Part shown: positions 23,116 to 31,606 of the stretch, piece by piece
Layout: each line of letters starts with the position of its first letter
Position numbering within the stretch: position 1 is the stretch's first letter
Source: a virus
Virus record (IMG/VR): IMGVR_UViG_3300033145_001047
Span: 1 to 64,000 of that record
Reading direction: 5' to 3' (one strand)
DNA length: 64,000 nt
Notes under the pieces: generated by a model
The model's database searches: none
Told to the model about the DNA's origin: nothing
Seen by the model: only the letters and a program-made list of their open reading frames with translations
Program-made: the position numbers and the translations under genes

Positions 23116-24597
23116 CTACGCCTCGGGACCGTCCTCGTCGAGGTAGTCCGAGGCGTCCGTGTCGCCAAGTCCCTTTTCGCTACCGAGTTCTCCAGCCTTG
23201 AGGCTAGGGTCTGTATCGGAAACTTTTCCAGTGTCACTTTTCTCCACCTTCTCACCTACCGGCACAAAGTTCGACACGACGTAGTATATGTCACCGCCGT
23301 CATACGGCTCCTCGCCTCGCGCTCTCAGTATATCGTTCGGAGTCTTCACCCCCATCCCGACGTCGATCTCGTCTATCTCAGACTGCAGCTTCTCGTCAGT
23401 GATGTCGATGTCCAGGAACTCAAGTGTGTAGCTGTCGATCTCGAACACGTCCTTGATAATCAGCTCGTTGAATATCCACTGGAATTGATTCTGCCGAGGA
23501 GTGACCACGCTCTCCAGGTATATCTGGTCGACGTCTCGCGCCACGCTGCCGCCGAGCTGCCCCTTAATAACGATTCCGGCCCGGTACGGGGGAACGTGGT
23601 GGGCCGTGAGGATGTCGTCCTTATTGTCTTGCCGGAACATCCGGAAGGACGCTTCCTTCGTCTCGACACTCAGGCGCTCGAAATGCACCTTGCCGCCGCC
23701 CTTGAGCGTGAACACCAGAATCCGGTGGGGGTTCTTCACGAGTTCGGTCTCGAAGTACTTCTGTATCTCTTCCTTGACACCCTTCCCGAGCTTCGCACCC
23801 TCGACGACCACCGCGTACGCCGGGACACCGAAGTGAGTGAAGAACTCCATATTGAACTCTTTCTCTTTCTGTTCCCCGAACATGGTGAATACAGCCGGGA
23901 GCCACTCGGGGGCTCCGTAGTAGTTCGACTTCCAGGTGTACTGGTAGACCTGTATGAGTTCGTGGGCTTGCTTCTCCGGCGGTGTCGATTCCTTGAACTC
24001 GCCGGTCTCCCGGTTCAGTATCCGCTCGTCGCCGAACCGCTTGAAGTACACCTTGTTCATGCCGACCTTCTGAATCCAGCGTTCCTTGTCGGACATGAGG
24101 GCGACCGTCGTCGAGTTCACATGGTAGAGGGTGCACTTCTTCTCCTCGGTGATACCGCGCACGACCTCGAAGTATCCGTTCCCGCATCCCTCGTAGTCTA
24201 TGCCGGTCTTCTTGCACAGCTCGGATACGTCGGAGTTCTCGTTCACTCTCTTGAAGAACTCGTTCAACTGATTGTACTCGGTGTCGGTCGCGTTCTTCCC
24301 CTCGACCTCGACCAGCTTCCAGCCAACACCGAATGAGTCTTGTATCTTCGTCCGGATGCACGAGGCATGTGTGACCGATATGTCCATCCACTGCAGCAGC
24401 TTCTTCTGGTCGTACGGGGGCTTGATAACCTGCTTGCCCCAGTTCTGCTCCTCGACCTGTTGCGTCTGAGGCATCTCGAACCGCTTAAGGTCCCGGTCAG
24501 AGAACAGCCGACCCCTGTCTGTGATGTACAGGGTCTCCAGCAGTCCTTCCTTTTCGTCTCCGCTCTTGTCCTTCTTCGTCGTCTTCTTCTTGGCCAT
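23116..24597 (-). CDS. Portal protein, PBSX type
   Basis: 493 residues. Characteristic portal features include WMDISVTHASCIRTKIQDSF, DYEGCGNGYFEVVRG, NSNYYGAPEW-like WKSNYYGAPEWLPAV, and the ILTAHHVPPYRAGI segment followed by ARDVDQIYLESVVTPRQNQF. These are conserved in the Phage_portal family of PBSX/XkdE type. It forms the DNA entry ring at one capsid vertex. Its start is one base past the terminase stop, as expected. The C-terminus is long and acidic. Confidence 0.88.
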   Translation of the reverse strand: MAKKKTTKKDKSGDEKEGLLETLYITDRGRLFSDRDLKRFEMPQTQQVEEQNWGKQVIKPPYDQKKLLQWMDISVTHASCIRTKIQDSFGVGWKLVEVEGKNATDTEYNQLNEFFKRVNENSDVSELCKKTGIDYEGCGNGYFEVVRGITEEKKCTLYHVNSTTVALMSDKERWIQKVGMNKVYFKRFGDERILNRETGEFKESTPPEKQAHELIQVYQYTWKSNYYGAPEWLPAVFTMFGEQKEKEFNMEFFTHFGVPAYAVVVEGAKLGKGVKEEIQKYFETELVKNPHRILVFTLKGGGKVHFERLSVETKEASFRMFRQDNKDDILTAHHVPPYRAGIVIKGQLGGSVARDVDQIYLESVVTPRQNQFQWIFNELIIKDVFEIDSYTLEFLDIDITDEKLQSEIDEIDVGMGVKTPNDILRARGEEPYDGGDIYYVVSNFVPVGEKVEKSDTGKVSDTDPSLKAGELGSEKGLGDTDASDYLDEDGPEA

Positions 24598-24598
24598 G

Positions 24599-27268
24599 CT
24601 ACTCGACCTCCATCACGTTCATGATCTCGTTCTCCAGTAAGTGATTGACCACGCCACAGGTCGCGTCCCATACGTCCTTGCTTCCCGTCGTCGGGTGGTC
24701 CACCTTCTTCCCCTTTATCAGTTCCAGGCCACCCATCTCTTTTTCGAGGACGTCGTTCGGATATGTCCTCACGCGGCCCTGGTATATCTGCTCCTTGTAA
24801 TTCTCGCAAGCCTCAAGTGATTCTACACTCTGACGGTCGGCTATGAAATCTTTCTTCCTCAACTCCTGGAGACTACTCGCGGACTGGAACTGGTCGTACG
24901 TCACTATCTCTATATCGAAGCCCCTCTTCCGCAGCTCCACGACCGTGTCCCGGATGTCCGCCAAGTCGATCTCCCCGTCCTCCGGCGCTTCGATGTGGTG
25001 CGCCAGGTCGATGATAATGGTCTGACTCTCGGCGTGTCCCATGCCTATCCCGGCCCGGTCCCTCTTGAGGCCCAGGTCGATGTGGATATAGTAGGACTCG
25101 TCCGGGTCGCCGACAAACCAATCGAAGAAGCGACCGTCCTCGTCCACCGGGTCCCGCATCCTGTCGACGAAGATGTCCTGCACCAGCTTCCACCGCTTGA
25201 GGTATCTCTCCAGCGCCAGGCTCGGACGGGCTCCATAATCTCGCCAGGACTTCTCCGGGTTCTTCTCGAAGTCCTTCTTGTACTTGTTCGGTATCTTGTG
25301 GTCTTTCTCCCCGTCGTTCAGGGTGAAGTAGTCGCCGCGCTCGATATCCTCGATGTCCTCGACCCTGACCTCCCATATCGCCCGGCGCTTGCAGAAGATG
25401 CTGTCGTCTGTCTCCGCTCCCTTCGCTTGCTTCTCGATGAAGTCGTCGACGTACCTGGGCTGCGATATCATGACGAGCAGTCCGTGGAAGTCGAACCGCG
25501 TCTTGATACGCCGGTCCAGGGTGTAGAACATATCGGACGCGACGTCGTGTTCTTTCGTGACAGTGTAGTACGCGGCCTCGTCCATCACCGCCGCTATGAG
25601 GTTATATCCTAGCGGGAAGTTCGAGCCAGAGTGTCCGGGTATCATGCAGATATGATTCTCGAATCGCAGCTCGGACTTAATGTTCGGGTCAGGCTTGTGG
25701 TCCTGAAACCACGGACTGTTGTTAATCCTCGACTGGGTTCCACCGAAGACGACCTTCTTCGCCTGTATCGCGTTCACGCTCATGTTGAGTATTGCTATCA
25801 GGTCGTTCTCGTCTATATGGAAGGACTCGTGCGGGTTCTCCATACATAGGAGATGGTGGATATAGTACGCGAGGATGATCGAGGTCTTGTACGAGTTATG
25901 GGTGACCGTGAAGTCTCCGAGTAGATATAGGTGTCCCCTATCGACGTTGAATCCGTAGTACTTCCCTCTCCCCATCTCCGTGACCGAGAACCCGGTAACG
26001 AGGACGCTCTTCTTCTGTAATCTTGGTTTCGTTTTCTTCCTGGGTATGCGGACAGGAATTTCGCTGACACAACCGGAGATGCTGACCCTGTAACTTCTGA
26101 ATCTCTTCCCATTGCACGTTGTCGTCCTCTCCTTCACGTAGGCCGCGAATCCAAGGGACCGAGCAATGAAGGCAGTGTCTTCACATAGCCGTTTATTCTT
26201 GTTCGAGAACTCATAACACCCGCCAGAAAGATGTCCGTCGGTGTCAATGAGTCCAGCCAGAACATCTAGCCTCACGTTCCGAGAGTTAGTTCGATAAATC
26301 TTAGGAACGTGTTTGTTCTTGATTAGATTGTATGCTTTCAGGGCATCGAGCAGTACGTTCGACTGCCCCCTCACTCCGCTACTTAATATGTATGTCGGGC
26401 ACGTCTTGTCCTTGTTATGATCGACGTTTATGCTCAGGTCGTATTGCTCGGCAATGTCGTAGAGATATTCCTTCATCTCAGGGTCCTTTGTCGTTACCCC
26501 CATGTGGTGGGAACTTCCGTCGCCTAGCCACACACCGAGCAGATACGGCTCCATCGTCACGCTCCCTTCGTTAGGAAAGCGGACGCCTGTCCTCCAGAGC
26601 TTGTGATTGTTCTTGAAGTTCTTGCTCTTTGATAGATAGTCTTTGACCGATATATCTACAATCCCTCCAGCCTGTCCGTCTTGCTTACCGCCGTTCGGTC
26701 TGCCGGTATTGATGATCCCCTTGTTCGTCCTCTTCAAACTCAGAATATGGTCACCGTTCACGACAAACGGTTCTCCCTTGATGGGAACTATCTCATACAT
26801 GTCGTCATATCCACGAGAGAGAGACTGCACCCTCCTTGGTTCGCTGTCTGGACCCATCACCATGTCACCGACTTGAACATCTTCGACCATTTTGATTTCG
26901 CCGTCGTACATCAGAATGGGAGTCCCCTTACCGTGACACTTCCCGCTGCCGACCGCTTCGTCGAACACCGCCTTCTCGTATGGACAGTACGCGAAGGCCG
27001 ACGGGTCACTGAACAGGTCCTTGAGGTCCTGCAGCACGGCGGGTCGGATGCTCTTGGACATGTTCAGGTAATAGTCGGACAGCACGAACTCCTCGATGAT
27101 AGCCGGTGCTTCCTTATACCTGAATCCATTCTCGTCAGCTCGGCACATCGACGCGAAGATGTCCTCGACGTTGTCTCGCTCGTCTGTCTCAGGTAATGAC
27201 GGCGACAGCACTGTCTGAGACGGTGACGTCTTCGACGCTTCCCTCAGCTTCAAGTTCAACGACTGCAT
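24599..27268 (-). CDS. terL: Large terminase subunit containing an intein
   Basis: 889 residues before splicing, 541 after removal of residues 111-458. The intein sits inside the Walker A loop, and splicing rebuilds GSGK-SYKTSIILAYY. Walker B is LIAAVMDEAAYY. The nuclease domain includes YIHIDLGLKRDRAGIGMGHA, IEIVTYDQFQS and DVWDATCGVVNHLL, which hold the acidic RNase H-like residues. It powers DNA packaging and cuts concatemers. The ATG at 27268 overlaps the upstream gene by 80 bases, and an alternative start at 27148 is possible. Confidence 0.9.
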   Translation of the reverse strand: MQSLNLKLREASKTSPSQTVLSPSLPETDERDNVEDIFASMCRADENGFRYKEAPAIIEEFVLSDYYLNMSKSIRPAVLQDLKDLFSDPSAFAYCPYEKAVFDEAVGSGKCHGKGTPILMYDGEIKMVEDVQVGDMVMGPDSEPRRVQSLSRGYDDMYEIVPIKGEPFVVNGDHILSLKRTNKGIINTGRPNGGKQDGQAGGIVDISVKDYLSKSKNFKNNHKLWRTGVRFPNEGSVTMEPYLLGVWLGDGSSHHMGVTTKDPEMKEYLYDIAEQYDLSINVDHNKDKTCPTYILSSGVRGQSNVLLDALKAYNLIKNKHVPKIYRTNSRNVRLDVLAGLIDTDGHLSGGCYEFSNKNKRLCEDTAFIARSLGFAAYVKERTTTCNGKRFRSYRVSISGCVSEIPVRIPRKKTKPRLQKKSVLVTGFSVTEMGRGKYYGFNVDRGHLYLLGDFTVTHNSYKTSIILAYYIHHLLCMENPHESFHIDENDLIAILNMSVNAIQAKKVVFGGTQSRINNSPWFQDHKPDPNIKSELRFENHICMIPGHSGSNFPLGYNLIAAVMDEAAYYTVTKEHDVASDMFYTLDRRIKTRFDFHGLLVMISQPRYVDDFIEKQAKGAETDDSIFCKRRAIWEVRVEDIEDIERGDYFTLNDGEKDHKIPNKYKKDFEKNPEKSWRDYGARPSLALERYLKRWKLVQDIFVDRMRDPVDEDGRFFDWFVGDPDESYYIHIDLGLKRDRAGIGMGHAESQTIIIDLAHHIEAPEDGEIDLADIRDTVVELRKRGFDIEIVTYDQFQSASSLQELRKKDFIADRQSVESLEACENYKEQIYQGRVRTYPNDVLEKEMGGLELIKGKKVDHPTTGSKDVWDATCGVVNHLLENEIMNVMEVE
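25895..26938 (-). mobile_element. Intein with LAGLIDADG endonuclease in terL
   Basis: 348 residues. It begins with Cys (CHGKGTPILMYDG, block A), has block B at GEPFVVNGDHIL, LAGLIDADG motifs at LLGVWLGDGSS and VLAGLIDTDGHLSGG, and ends YYGFNVDRGHLYLLGDF then TVTHN, followed by Ser+1. All residues needed for splicing appear present, so both splicing and homing may be active. The insertion between K and S of the terminase P-loop is a recurrent intein site because it is so conserved. Confidence 0.92.
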
Positions 27269-27896
27269 CCTGTATTCCCTGCTCCTGCTTCTTCTTCGCG
27301 TCGTACCATTCCAGGTATTGCCTCTTCTGTTCGGGCTCCAGGTCGTCCACCAGCTCCCGGACTATCTGTTGAGTCGTTCGCTCTGGCGCTTGTATCCCCG
27401 GCTGTCCTCCCTGCAGTATCCCGATGTATTGCTGGACAGCGGCCAGCGTCTTGAGCATGTCCATCCAGCGGTCCATCTCCTGCCCGGCTGGTCTCATGAA
27501 GGCCGGGAGCACTGCACTCGGTGCCATTTTCGTCTCGTAGTCCAGGGCACGAGCGACCCGCTGCTTCTGTATCTCGATAGCGTCGTATATGTCCTGCAGC
27601 ACATCGACCGTCGGGTTCAGGCCCTTGAGGAACACGTCCTTGATCTTTTTCTCCAGCATGAGCTTCGATGGTATGATCTTCTTCAACTTGCGGAAGGTCT
27701 CGTGGCATATGTCCTCGTTGAACTGTTGCTTCGCGTAGGCCGTACATTTCCTTAGAGCCCACCCTTCCCTGAGACACTCTACATAGAATCCAGCGTGAGG
27801 ACTCTGTCGTATCTTTTCCGGGCATAGCCTGAGAATAGATGACAGGCCCTCTAGTTCTTCCAGGTTCGACGGCTGTCCGTCTTCGTTCTCGTCCAT
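27189..27896 (-). CDS. Candidate small terminase subunit
   Basis: 235 residues, mostly helical. The N-terminal part (AGFYVECLREGWALRKCTAY ... CHETFRKLKKIIP) could be an HTH DNA-binding unit. A long central helix and an acidic C-terminus follow. It lies directly upstream of terL, the usual position of the DNA-recognising small subunit. GAAGGGA precedes ATG 27896. The family could not be confirmed by eye. Confidence 0.5.
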   Translation of the reverse strand: MDENEDGQPSNLEELEGLSSILRLCPEKIRQSPHAGFYVECLREGWALRKCTAYAKQQFNEDICHETFRKLKKIIPSKLMLEKKIKDVFLKGLNPTVDVLQDIYDAIEIQKQRVARALDYETKMAPSAVLPAFMRPAGQEMDRWMDMLKTLAAVQQYIGILQGGQPGIQAPERTTQQIVRELVDDLEPEQKRQYLEWYDAKKKQEQGIQDAVVELEAEGSVEDVTVSDSAVAVIT

Positions 27897-28074
27897 GCTG
27901 TCCCTTCTCCGTCGCCCTACGTGGTCGACATAATGAAACGAGTCGCGGACTACTGCAGCAGCCTCGCAACCCTTGCGTCCTTCTCCACTTTCAGATTGTA
28001 GAGCCCTATCACTTCCCGCCCCTCGGCTTCCTCAGTTCTACGAGAAGGCTCAGGACATCCCCAACTACTGAAAT

Positions 28075-28102
28075 AGTATACGGCGCTGACAAGGGTTGTC
28101 AA
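28075..28102 (-). promoter_or_regulatory. Strong promoter for packaging/head operon
   Basis: On the minus strand TTGACA (28102-28097), 16-base spacer, TATACT (28080-28075). A second TTGACA at 28120-28115 lies 18 bases upstream, and TTGACAA with CCTTGTCA forms an inverted repeat in the spacer that could be an operator. The 5' leader to the small terminase candidate is about 170 bases and shows no further gene I trust. Confidence 0.7.
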
Positions 28103-28127
28103 CTTCTCGGACCTTGTCAACTCGTTC

Positions 28128-28334
28128 CTAGACACTGCGGAGCCGTCGTGTCAATAGCTGAATCCGCCCACACACCCAGGCCGTCCACTTCCATCGGTGA
28201 CGGTGCCTCCTGTTGGTCTCCGTGTCGTTGCAGCAAGTCCAGCGGAGGCGTAGCTTACGCTTCTTCTTCGGGAGCCCCACAGCCTCGTCGTAGAGCCTCA
28301 GTATCTCGTTCCGCCGGGCTTCGTCCACGATCAC
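28128..28334 (-). CDS. Small basic Cys-His protein
   Basis: 68 residues from a GTG at 28334 that overlaps the upstream TGA (GTGA). Highly basic with a WTCCNDTETNRRHRHRWKW segment, which may bind nucleic acid. It ends just before the promoter region. No family is recognised. Confidence 0.55.
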   Translation of the reverse strand: MIVDEARRNEILRLYDEAVGLPKKKRKLRLRWTCCNDTETNRRHRHRWKWTAWVCGRIQLLTRRLRSV

Positions 28335-28459
28335 TCCCACCGTAGGTGTGAGAACAGCCACACTAGGATGTCGACCAGCTTCCATATGGCTAAGGGTATC
28401 GCAGCAATGCCAACCCACAGGAGGGTGCCTATCCCCCGGAACATGTCCCCGCTGACCAT
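28331..28459 (-). CDS. 42-residue membrane protein
   Basis: ATG 28459 to TGA 28331. The protein MVSGDMFRGIGTLLWVGIAA continues with a second hydrophobic part (IPLAIWKLVDILVWLF), so most of it is one long or two short membrane segments. It fits between two genes with 1- and 4-base junctions. It could be a tiny holin-like or membrane effector protein; no function can be assigned. Confidence 0.6.
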   Translation of the reverse strand: MVSGDMFRGIGTLLWVGIAAIPLAIWKLVDILVWLFSHLRWE

Positions 28460-28460
28460 G

Positions 28461-28691
28461 TCAGACGTTCTTCATCGTGTGCAGCTCGATATCGACCAGC
28501 TCGTTGTCCGGTCCCTCGGTCACGGATACGAACGTGAGGGGGATAGACTGGTCCGCCACGCCGCCGTTGCAGACTTTCAGCTTCGCGTCGCCGGGGAGTC
28601 CCTTGATAACACAGGTCGAGTCTACTCGGTTCCCCGTCCTGAAAAGCTGCTCTATCAGCTCCACGTCGACCTCGACCCTAATCCTTCTCAC
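28461..28691 (-). CDS. Small hypothetical beta-rich protein
   Basis: 76 residues from GTG 28691, chosen because GGAGGAAA lies just upstream. The start overlaps the previous gene by 14 bases. The predicted strands (RIRVEVDVELIEQLF, IPLTFVSVTEG, VDIELHTMKNV) suggest a compact beta protein. The role is unknown. Confidence 0.65.
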   Translation of the reverse strand: MRRIRVEVDVELIEQLFRTGNRVDSTCVIKGLPGDAKLKVCNGGVADQSIPLTFVSVTEGPDNELVDIELHTMKNV

Positions 28692-29070
28692 TGCTTTCCT
28701 CCTCCGGTTCGACCGGCATCTTGAGTCCCGCACGTTCCGCCGCCTTCTCCAGGCGGTCCTGAACGCGCATAATAATCTCGTTCATGGCCATTGGCATCCG
28801 CCCGGCCTCCAGGCATTGCATCAAGAACATGAAGTCCCGCTCGTCGAGTGTCGTCCACTTGTCAGCGACCTTGAGGTCGTTTGTCATGGACTCGCGCATA
28901 CTCTGCAGCCGACGCTGCTCACGGATAGTCAGGCCACCCGTCACCGTCTCGTACCCCTTCACCGCTTGGATGCACATGTCCCGGAACAACATCCTCGGGG
29001 TGACGCCGTCAGGTGTGTCGACCAAGCCGTCCAGGTCGATGTCCCAGTCGATGGATACTGTCTTACCCAT
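28678..29070 (-). CDS. Hypothetical protein
   Basis: 130 residues, helical, ending in an acidic tail (VEPEEESSEKD). It starts eight bases inside the RmlD-like gene's end. It is one of the last genes before the structural promoter. No recognisable domain. Confidence 0.65.
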   Translation of the reverse strand: MGKTVSIDWDIDLDGLVDTPDGVTPRMLFRDMCIQAVKGYETVTGGLTIREQRRLQSMRESMTNDLKVADKWTTLDERDFMFLMQCLEAGRMPMAMNEIIMRVQDRLEKAAERAGLKMPVEPEEESSEKD

Positions 29071-29905
29071 TCGTACTCCTCCTCGGCAGTGCTTTCATGA
29101 CCTCGACCAGCCGGTCCTTGATCTCCGGCATATCGAAGCCGTAATTACTCAGCTTGTCGACGGCCAGGATACAGTTCGATCTCCCGGCCTTTAGCTGCTT
29201 CTGAACCTCCTCGACTTCCCCGACCTTGTACTCCAGCGTCGGGTCCACCAGGGCCTTGTACATCTCCATGACCTCTATCGCCTCGACCGCGCCACGGTTC
29301 ACGACGTTCCAGGTGCCGACGTGTCCGTGCTCGGCCAGGAACTCGATGCTCCGCGCCAGGTCGTCGAGCATGGTCATGGAGTTCTTCATACTGTACAGCG
29401 TCTTCCCCTCACTCGCGTACTTGAGCAGCTTCCCGATATAGCTCCGGGCGTGGAGTCCGGGGTCTATCGGCATCCGTATCCGGAGGACACAGCACTGATA
29501 GAAGTGGGCCAGGATATACTGGGACCATATCTTCGTCCGGGAGTAGTAGCTGTCGAAGAAGTCGGGCTCGTCCGTTTCTCGATACGTCACGTCGTAGCCG
29601 CTGTACACGCATCCGCTGCCGATGTGAAACCACTGACGCTTCATCTCCTCGAACGCTGTACCGAGGACCAGGGGGAGCGTGACATTTCCCTCGAACGTCT
29701 CCTGCTTGTGGTCCTCGCACCAGTCGACGTTCGGACGCCCGGTGCGTCCCGCGCAGTTAATCACGCAATGACTCGGGAAGTGCTCCTGCATCTGGAACTT
29801 GAACGTCTCGACATCTGTGACGCGCCCGTCGAAGAACTCCGCGTTAGGGAGAGCGTTCTTGAGATACGTCCCGACATACCCCTTCCCGATTATCAAGTAC
29901 TTCAT
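29063..29905 (-). CDS. NAD(P)-dependent sugar reductase/epimerase, RmlD-like
   Basis: 280 residues. The Rossmann start YLIIGKGYVGTYL carries the GxGxxG-type NAD(P) loop. VINCAGRTGRPNVDWCEDH resembles the RmlD-type signature, and YYSRTK is the YxxxK catalytic pair. It should reduce or epimerise a nucleotide-bound 4-keto sugar, the last step of dTDP-rhamnose-like synthesis. RmlA- and RmlB-like genes lie upstream in the same direction. An RmlC 3,5-epimerase was not found, so the product may be a different deoxysugar. Confidence 0.75.
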   Translation of the reverse strand: MKYLIIGKGYVGTYLKNALPNAEFFDGRVTDVETFKFQMQEHFPSHCVINCAGRTGRPNVDWCEDHKQETFEGNVTLPLVLGTAFEEMKRQWFHIGSGCVYSGYDVTYRETDEPDFFDSYYSRTKIWSQYILAHFYQCCVLRIRMPIDPGLHARSYIGKLLKYASEGKTLYSMKNSMTMLDDLARSIEFLAEHGHVGTWNVVNRGAVEAIEVMEMYKALVDPTLEYKVGEVEEVQKQLKAGRSNCILAVDKLSNYGFDMPEIKDRLVEVMKALPRRSTNG

Positions 29906-29917
29906 GACGCGGACCCC

Positions 29918-30319
29918 TCAGCTTGCCGGTGCCGGTTCCGTTTCTGTTTCTGCCGGAGCTGCTTCCGGTTCTCCCGGTCCCTCCTCCGGAGCTGCCGGTC
30001 CTTCTCCGCTATCTTCCGACGGCGGGACGACCGCATCTTTCTCGACTTGTTCTTCAACCTTCGGCTCCTCCCCGGCAACCGCTTCCTTCGTCTCGACGTT
30101 GTCCTCGACCGACACGTTCACGGCCTCGCGGGTTTCCAGTGTCTTGAGCAACTGCCGCCGCTTCTTCCGGCGGTCTTTCTTCCGGCCCTTCCGGCAATCC
30201 GGGCAGCGTCGCGGTTCGGCGAACGCTTTCTGGAGGAAGAACTTCTGCTCCCCCACACTGAACACGAAGTCGTTCCCACAGCCTTCACACGCCAGCTTTC
30301 GGTCCTGGAACTGGTCCAT
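29918..30319 (-). CDS. Zinc-ribbon protein with acidic tail
   Basis: 133 residues from ATG 30319, which has AGGAGG seven bases upstream. Residues 1-50 match the probable zinc-ribbon type LACEGCGNDFVFSVGEQKFF followed by EPRRCPDCRKGRK (CxxC ... CxxC). The rest is a long Pro/Glu/Ala-rich linker-like tail. The zinc-ribbon family often occurs in phage and bacterial proteins of unknown role. Confidence 0.7.
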   Translation of the reverse strand: MDQFQDRKLACEGCGNDFVFSVGEQKFFLQKAFAEPRRCPDCRKGRKKDRRKKRRQLLKTLETREAVNVSVEDNVETKEAVAGEEPKVEEQVEKDAVVPPSEDSGEGPAAPEEGPGEPEAAPAETETEPAPAS

Positions 30320-30366
30320 CTCCGACCTCCTCATATAGTCTCTGAATTTCGCCACAATACCTCCGT

Positions 30367-30654
30367 CTATCTTTTGGGCCGAGGTCGGCCTTTCAGTTTC
30401 TTGTTCTTCTTGAGTATTATCATCACCGCGAAACGCTCCTGGACGCTGACGGGTTTCGAGTTCAGCATCGGCAGCTTCTCGTCCAGGCCAGCGACGGCGA
30501 CGAAGTTCCCCTGTCCGCACGGCTTCTTGTGCTCGCGGTCGAAGTATATCTTCCAGTCTATCGTCGCCTCGATGTCACAGTCGTCCGGTATCAGGTGCGC
30601 GAACTTAGGCTCCGACTTCTGTGTCTTCCGCTCTATGTTCTTCCTCTTGGCCAT
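30367..30654 (-). CDS. Small basic hypothetical protein
   Basis: 95 residues, rich in Lys and Arg at both ends (MAKRKNIERK, KKNKKLKGRPRPKR). It starts 50 bases before the end of the rmlA frame. The central part is beta-like. No family is recognised. Confidence 0.6.
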   Translation of the reverse strand: MAKRKNIERKTQKSEPKFAHLIPDDCDIEATIDWKIYFDREHKKPCGQGNFVAVAGLDEKLPMLNSKPVSVQERFAVMIILKKNKKLKGRPRPKR

Positions 30655-31378
30655 GCTCTTCGTCCTCCCGTATCATTTCCTCAGCAGCGAGGAGTGTCTC
30701 GAACGTACCGCAATCCGTCCAGTGGCCGTTCATCTCAACAACTTCCGCCAGTCCTCTCTTCATGTAGTGACAGTTCACGTCCGTGATCTCTAGCTCTCCC
30801 CGTTCGCTCGGTTGCAGGTCCTTGATAATGCTGAACACTTCGGGACCGTACATATACACTCCGGTGACGATTGAGTTGCTCGGTGGCACTTCCGGCTTCT
30901 CTATGATGTTCGTCGGCCTCCCATCCTCCCCGAACTCCAGGACGCCGAACCGCTCGGGGGTATTGCTATGAATTGAAAATAGTACGGCCTTCTTCTCTTC
31001 GGTGGATATCTCGAACCGTTTCACTTCTTCCGAGAGGTCCATGTCGAACATGTTATCTCCGAGGATCACAAGCATCTTGTCGTTCCCCACGACTCCTTCT
31101 GCCATCCCCAACGCTTCAGCAATTCCGCCCGGTTTATCCTGCACTGAATACGTTACACTGATACCCCATCTACTCCCGCTTTCCAAGTAACGAATTATAG
31201 GTGGGAACGATTCACCACCAACAACTATATGAACATTTCTGACACCGGCTTGCACCATCCTTCTCAACGGATATTCTATCATCGGCAAACGACCGATTCG
31301 GAGTAAATGTTTATTTGTAAACCTGGTCAAGGGCATGAGCCTTGTGCCTTCACCACCAGCCAATATTATTCCTCGCAT
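30605..31378 (-). CDS. rmlA: Sugar-1-phosphate nucleotidyltransferase, RmlA-like
   Basis: 257 residues from MRGIILAGGEGTRLMPLT, the nucleotidyltransferase signature with its GxGTR loop. Other hallmarks are NKHLLRIGRLPMIEYPL, LVILGDNMF (acidic metal site), IIEKP and TGVYMYGPEVF. It joins a sugar phosphate with dTTP or a related NTP, the first step of the dTDP-sugar route. An AAAGGAGG site precedes the start. The coding 5' half and the 5' flank look AT-richer than the 3' half, which may mark a past recombination event around the homing-endonuclease remnant. Confidence 0.85.
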   Translation of the reverse strand: MRGIILAGGEGTRLMPLTRFTNKHLLRIGRLPMIEYPLRRMVQAGVRNVHIVVGGESFPPIIRYLESGSRWGISVTYSVQDKPGGIAEALGMAEGVVGNDKMLVILGDNMFDMDLSEEVKRFEISTEEKKAVLFSIHSNTPERFGVLEFGEDGRPTNIIEKPEVPPSNSIVTGVYMYGPEVFSIIKDLQPSERGELEITDVNCHYMKRGLAEVVEMNGHWTDCGTFETLLAAEEMIREDEEHGQEEEHRAEDTEVGA

Positions 31379-31384
31379 AAACAA

Positions 31385-31491
31385 AGCCTCCTTTGTATTT
31401 CTATGTATTTGACATATTTTCTTTTCATGAAAATCTTAGCATCTTCATATAACCATTTCAAAATATTACCAGCTTGAATATTGCCGACATA
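31385..31491 (-). pseudogene. Remnant of a homing endonuclease C-terminus
   Basis: Between stop codons the minus strand reads QAGNILKWLYEDAKIFMKRK and then YVKYIEIQ. This closely resembles the C-terminal helix of LAGLIDADG-type homing endonucleases (pattern LxWLYxDAxIxLxRKYxxY). The rest of the gene is missing. The stretch is AT-rich. It now also provides the leader and ribosome site of rmlA. Confidence 0.5.
31433..31461 (-). promoter_or_regulatory. Weak promoter candidate for rmlA
   Basis: On the minus strand TTGAAA, a 17-base spacer and TAAGAT (31438-31433) lie about 55 bases before the rmlA start. Spacing is ideal and each box has one or two mismatches. The AT-rich context makes chance matches likelier. 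The gap from 31492 to 31606 holds no other gene I can support. Confidence 0.3.
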
Positions 31492-31606
31492 TCATGACGA
31501 AGGGGGCCAAGTTCGGAGCTAATGTGGGGACGGACGGTGGTGCTGTATGCACTCGTGTCACGCGCTCCCGTTCTGCTCGTTGCTAACCTGACCCCCATGA
31601 CGTCAA

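Noticed and set aside
27950-28135. 61-codon ORF starting GTG before the small terminase candidate
   Set aside because: The strong promoter lies inside it, and the protein is unlike its neighbours; it is more likely untranslated leader.
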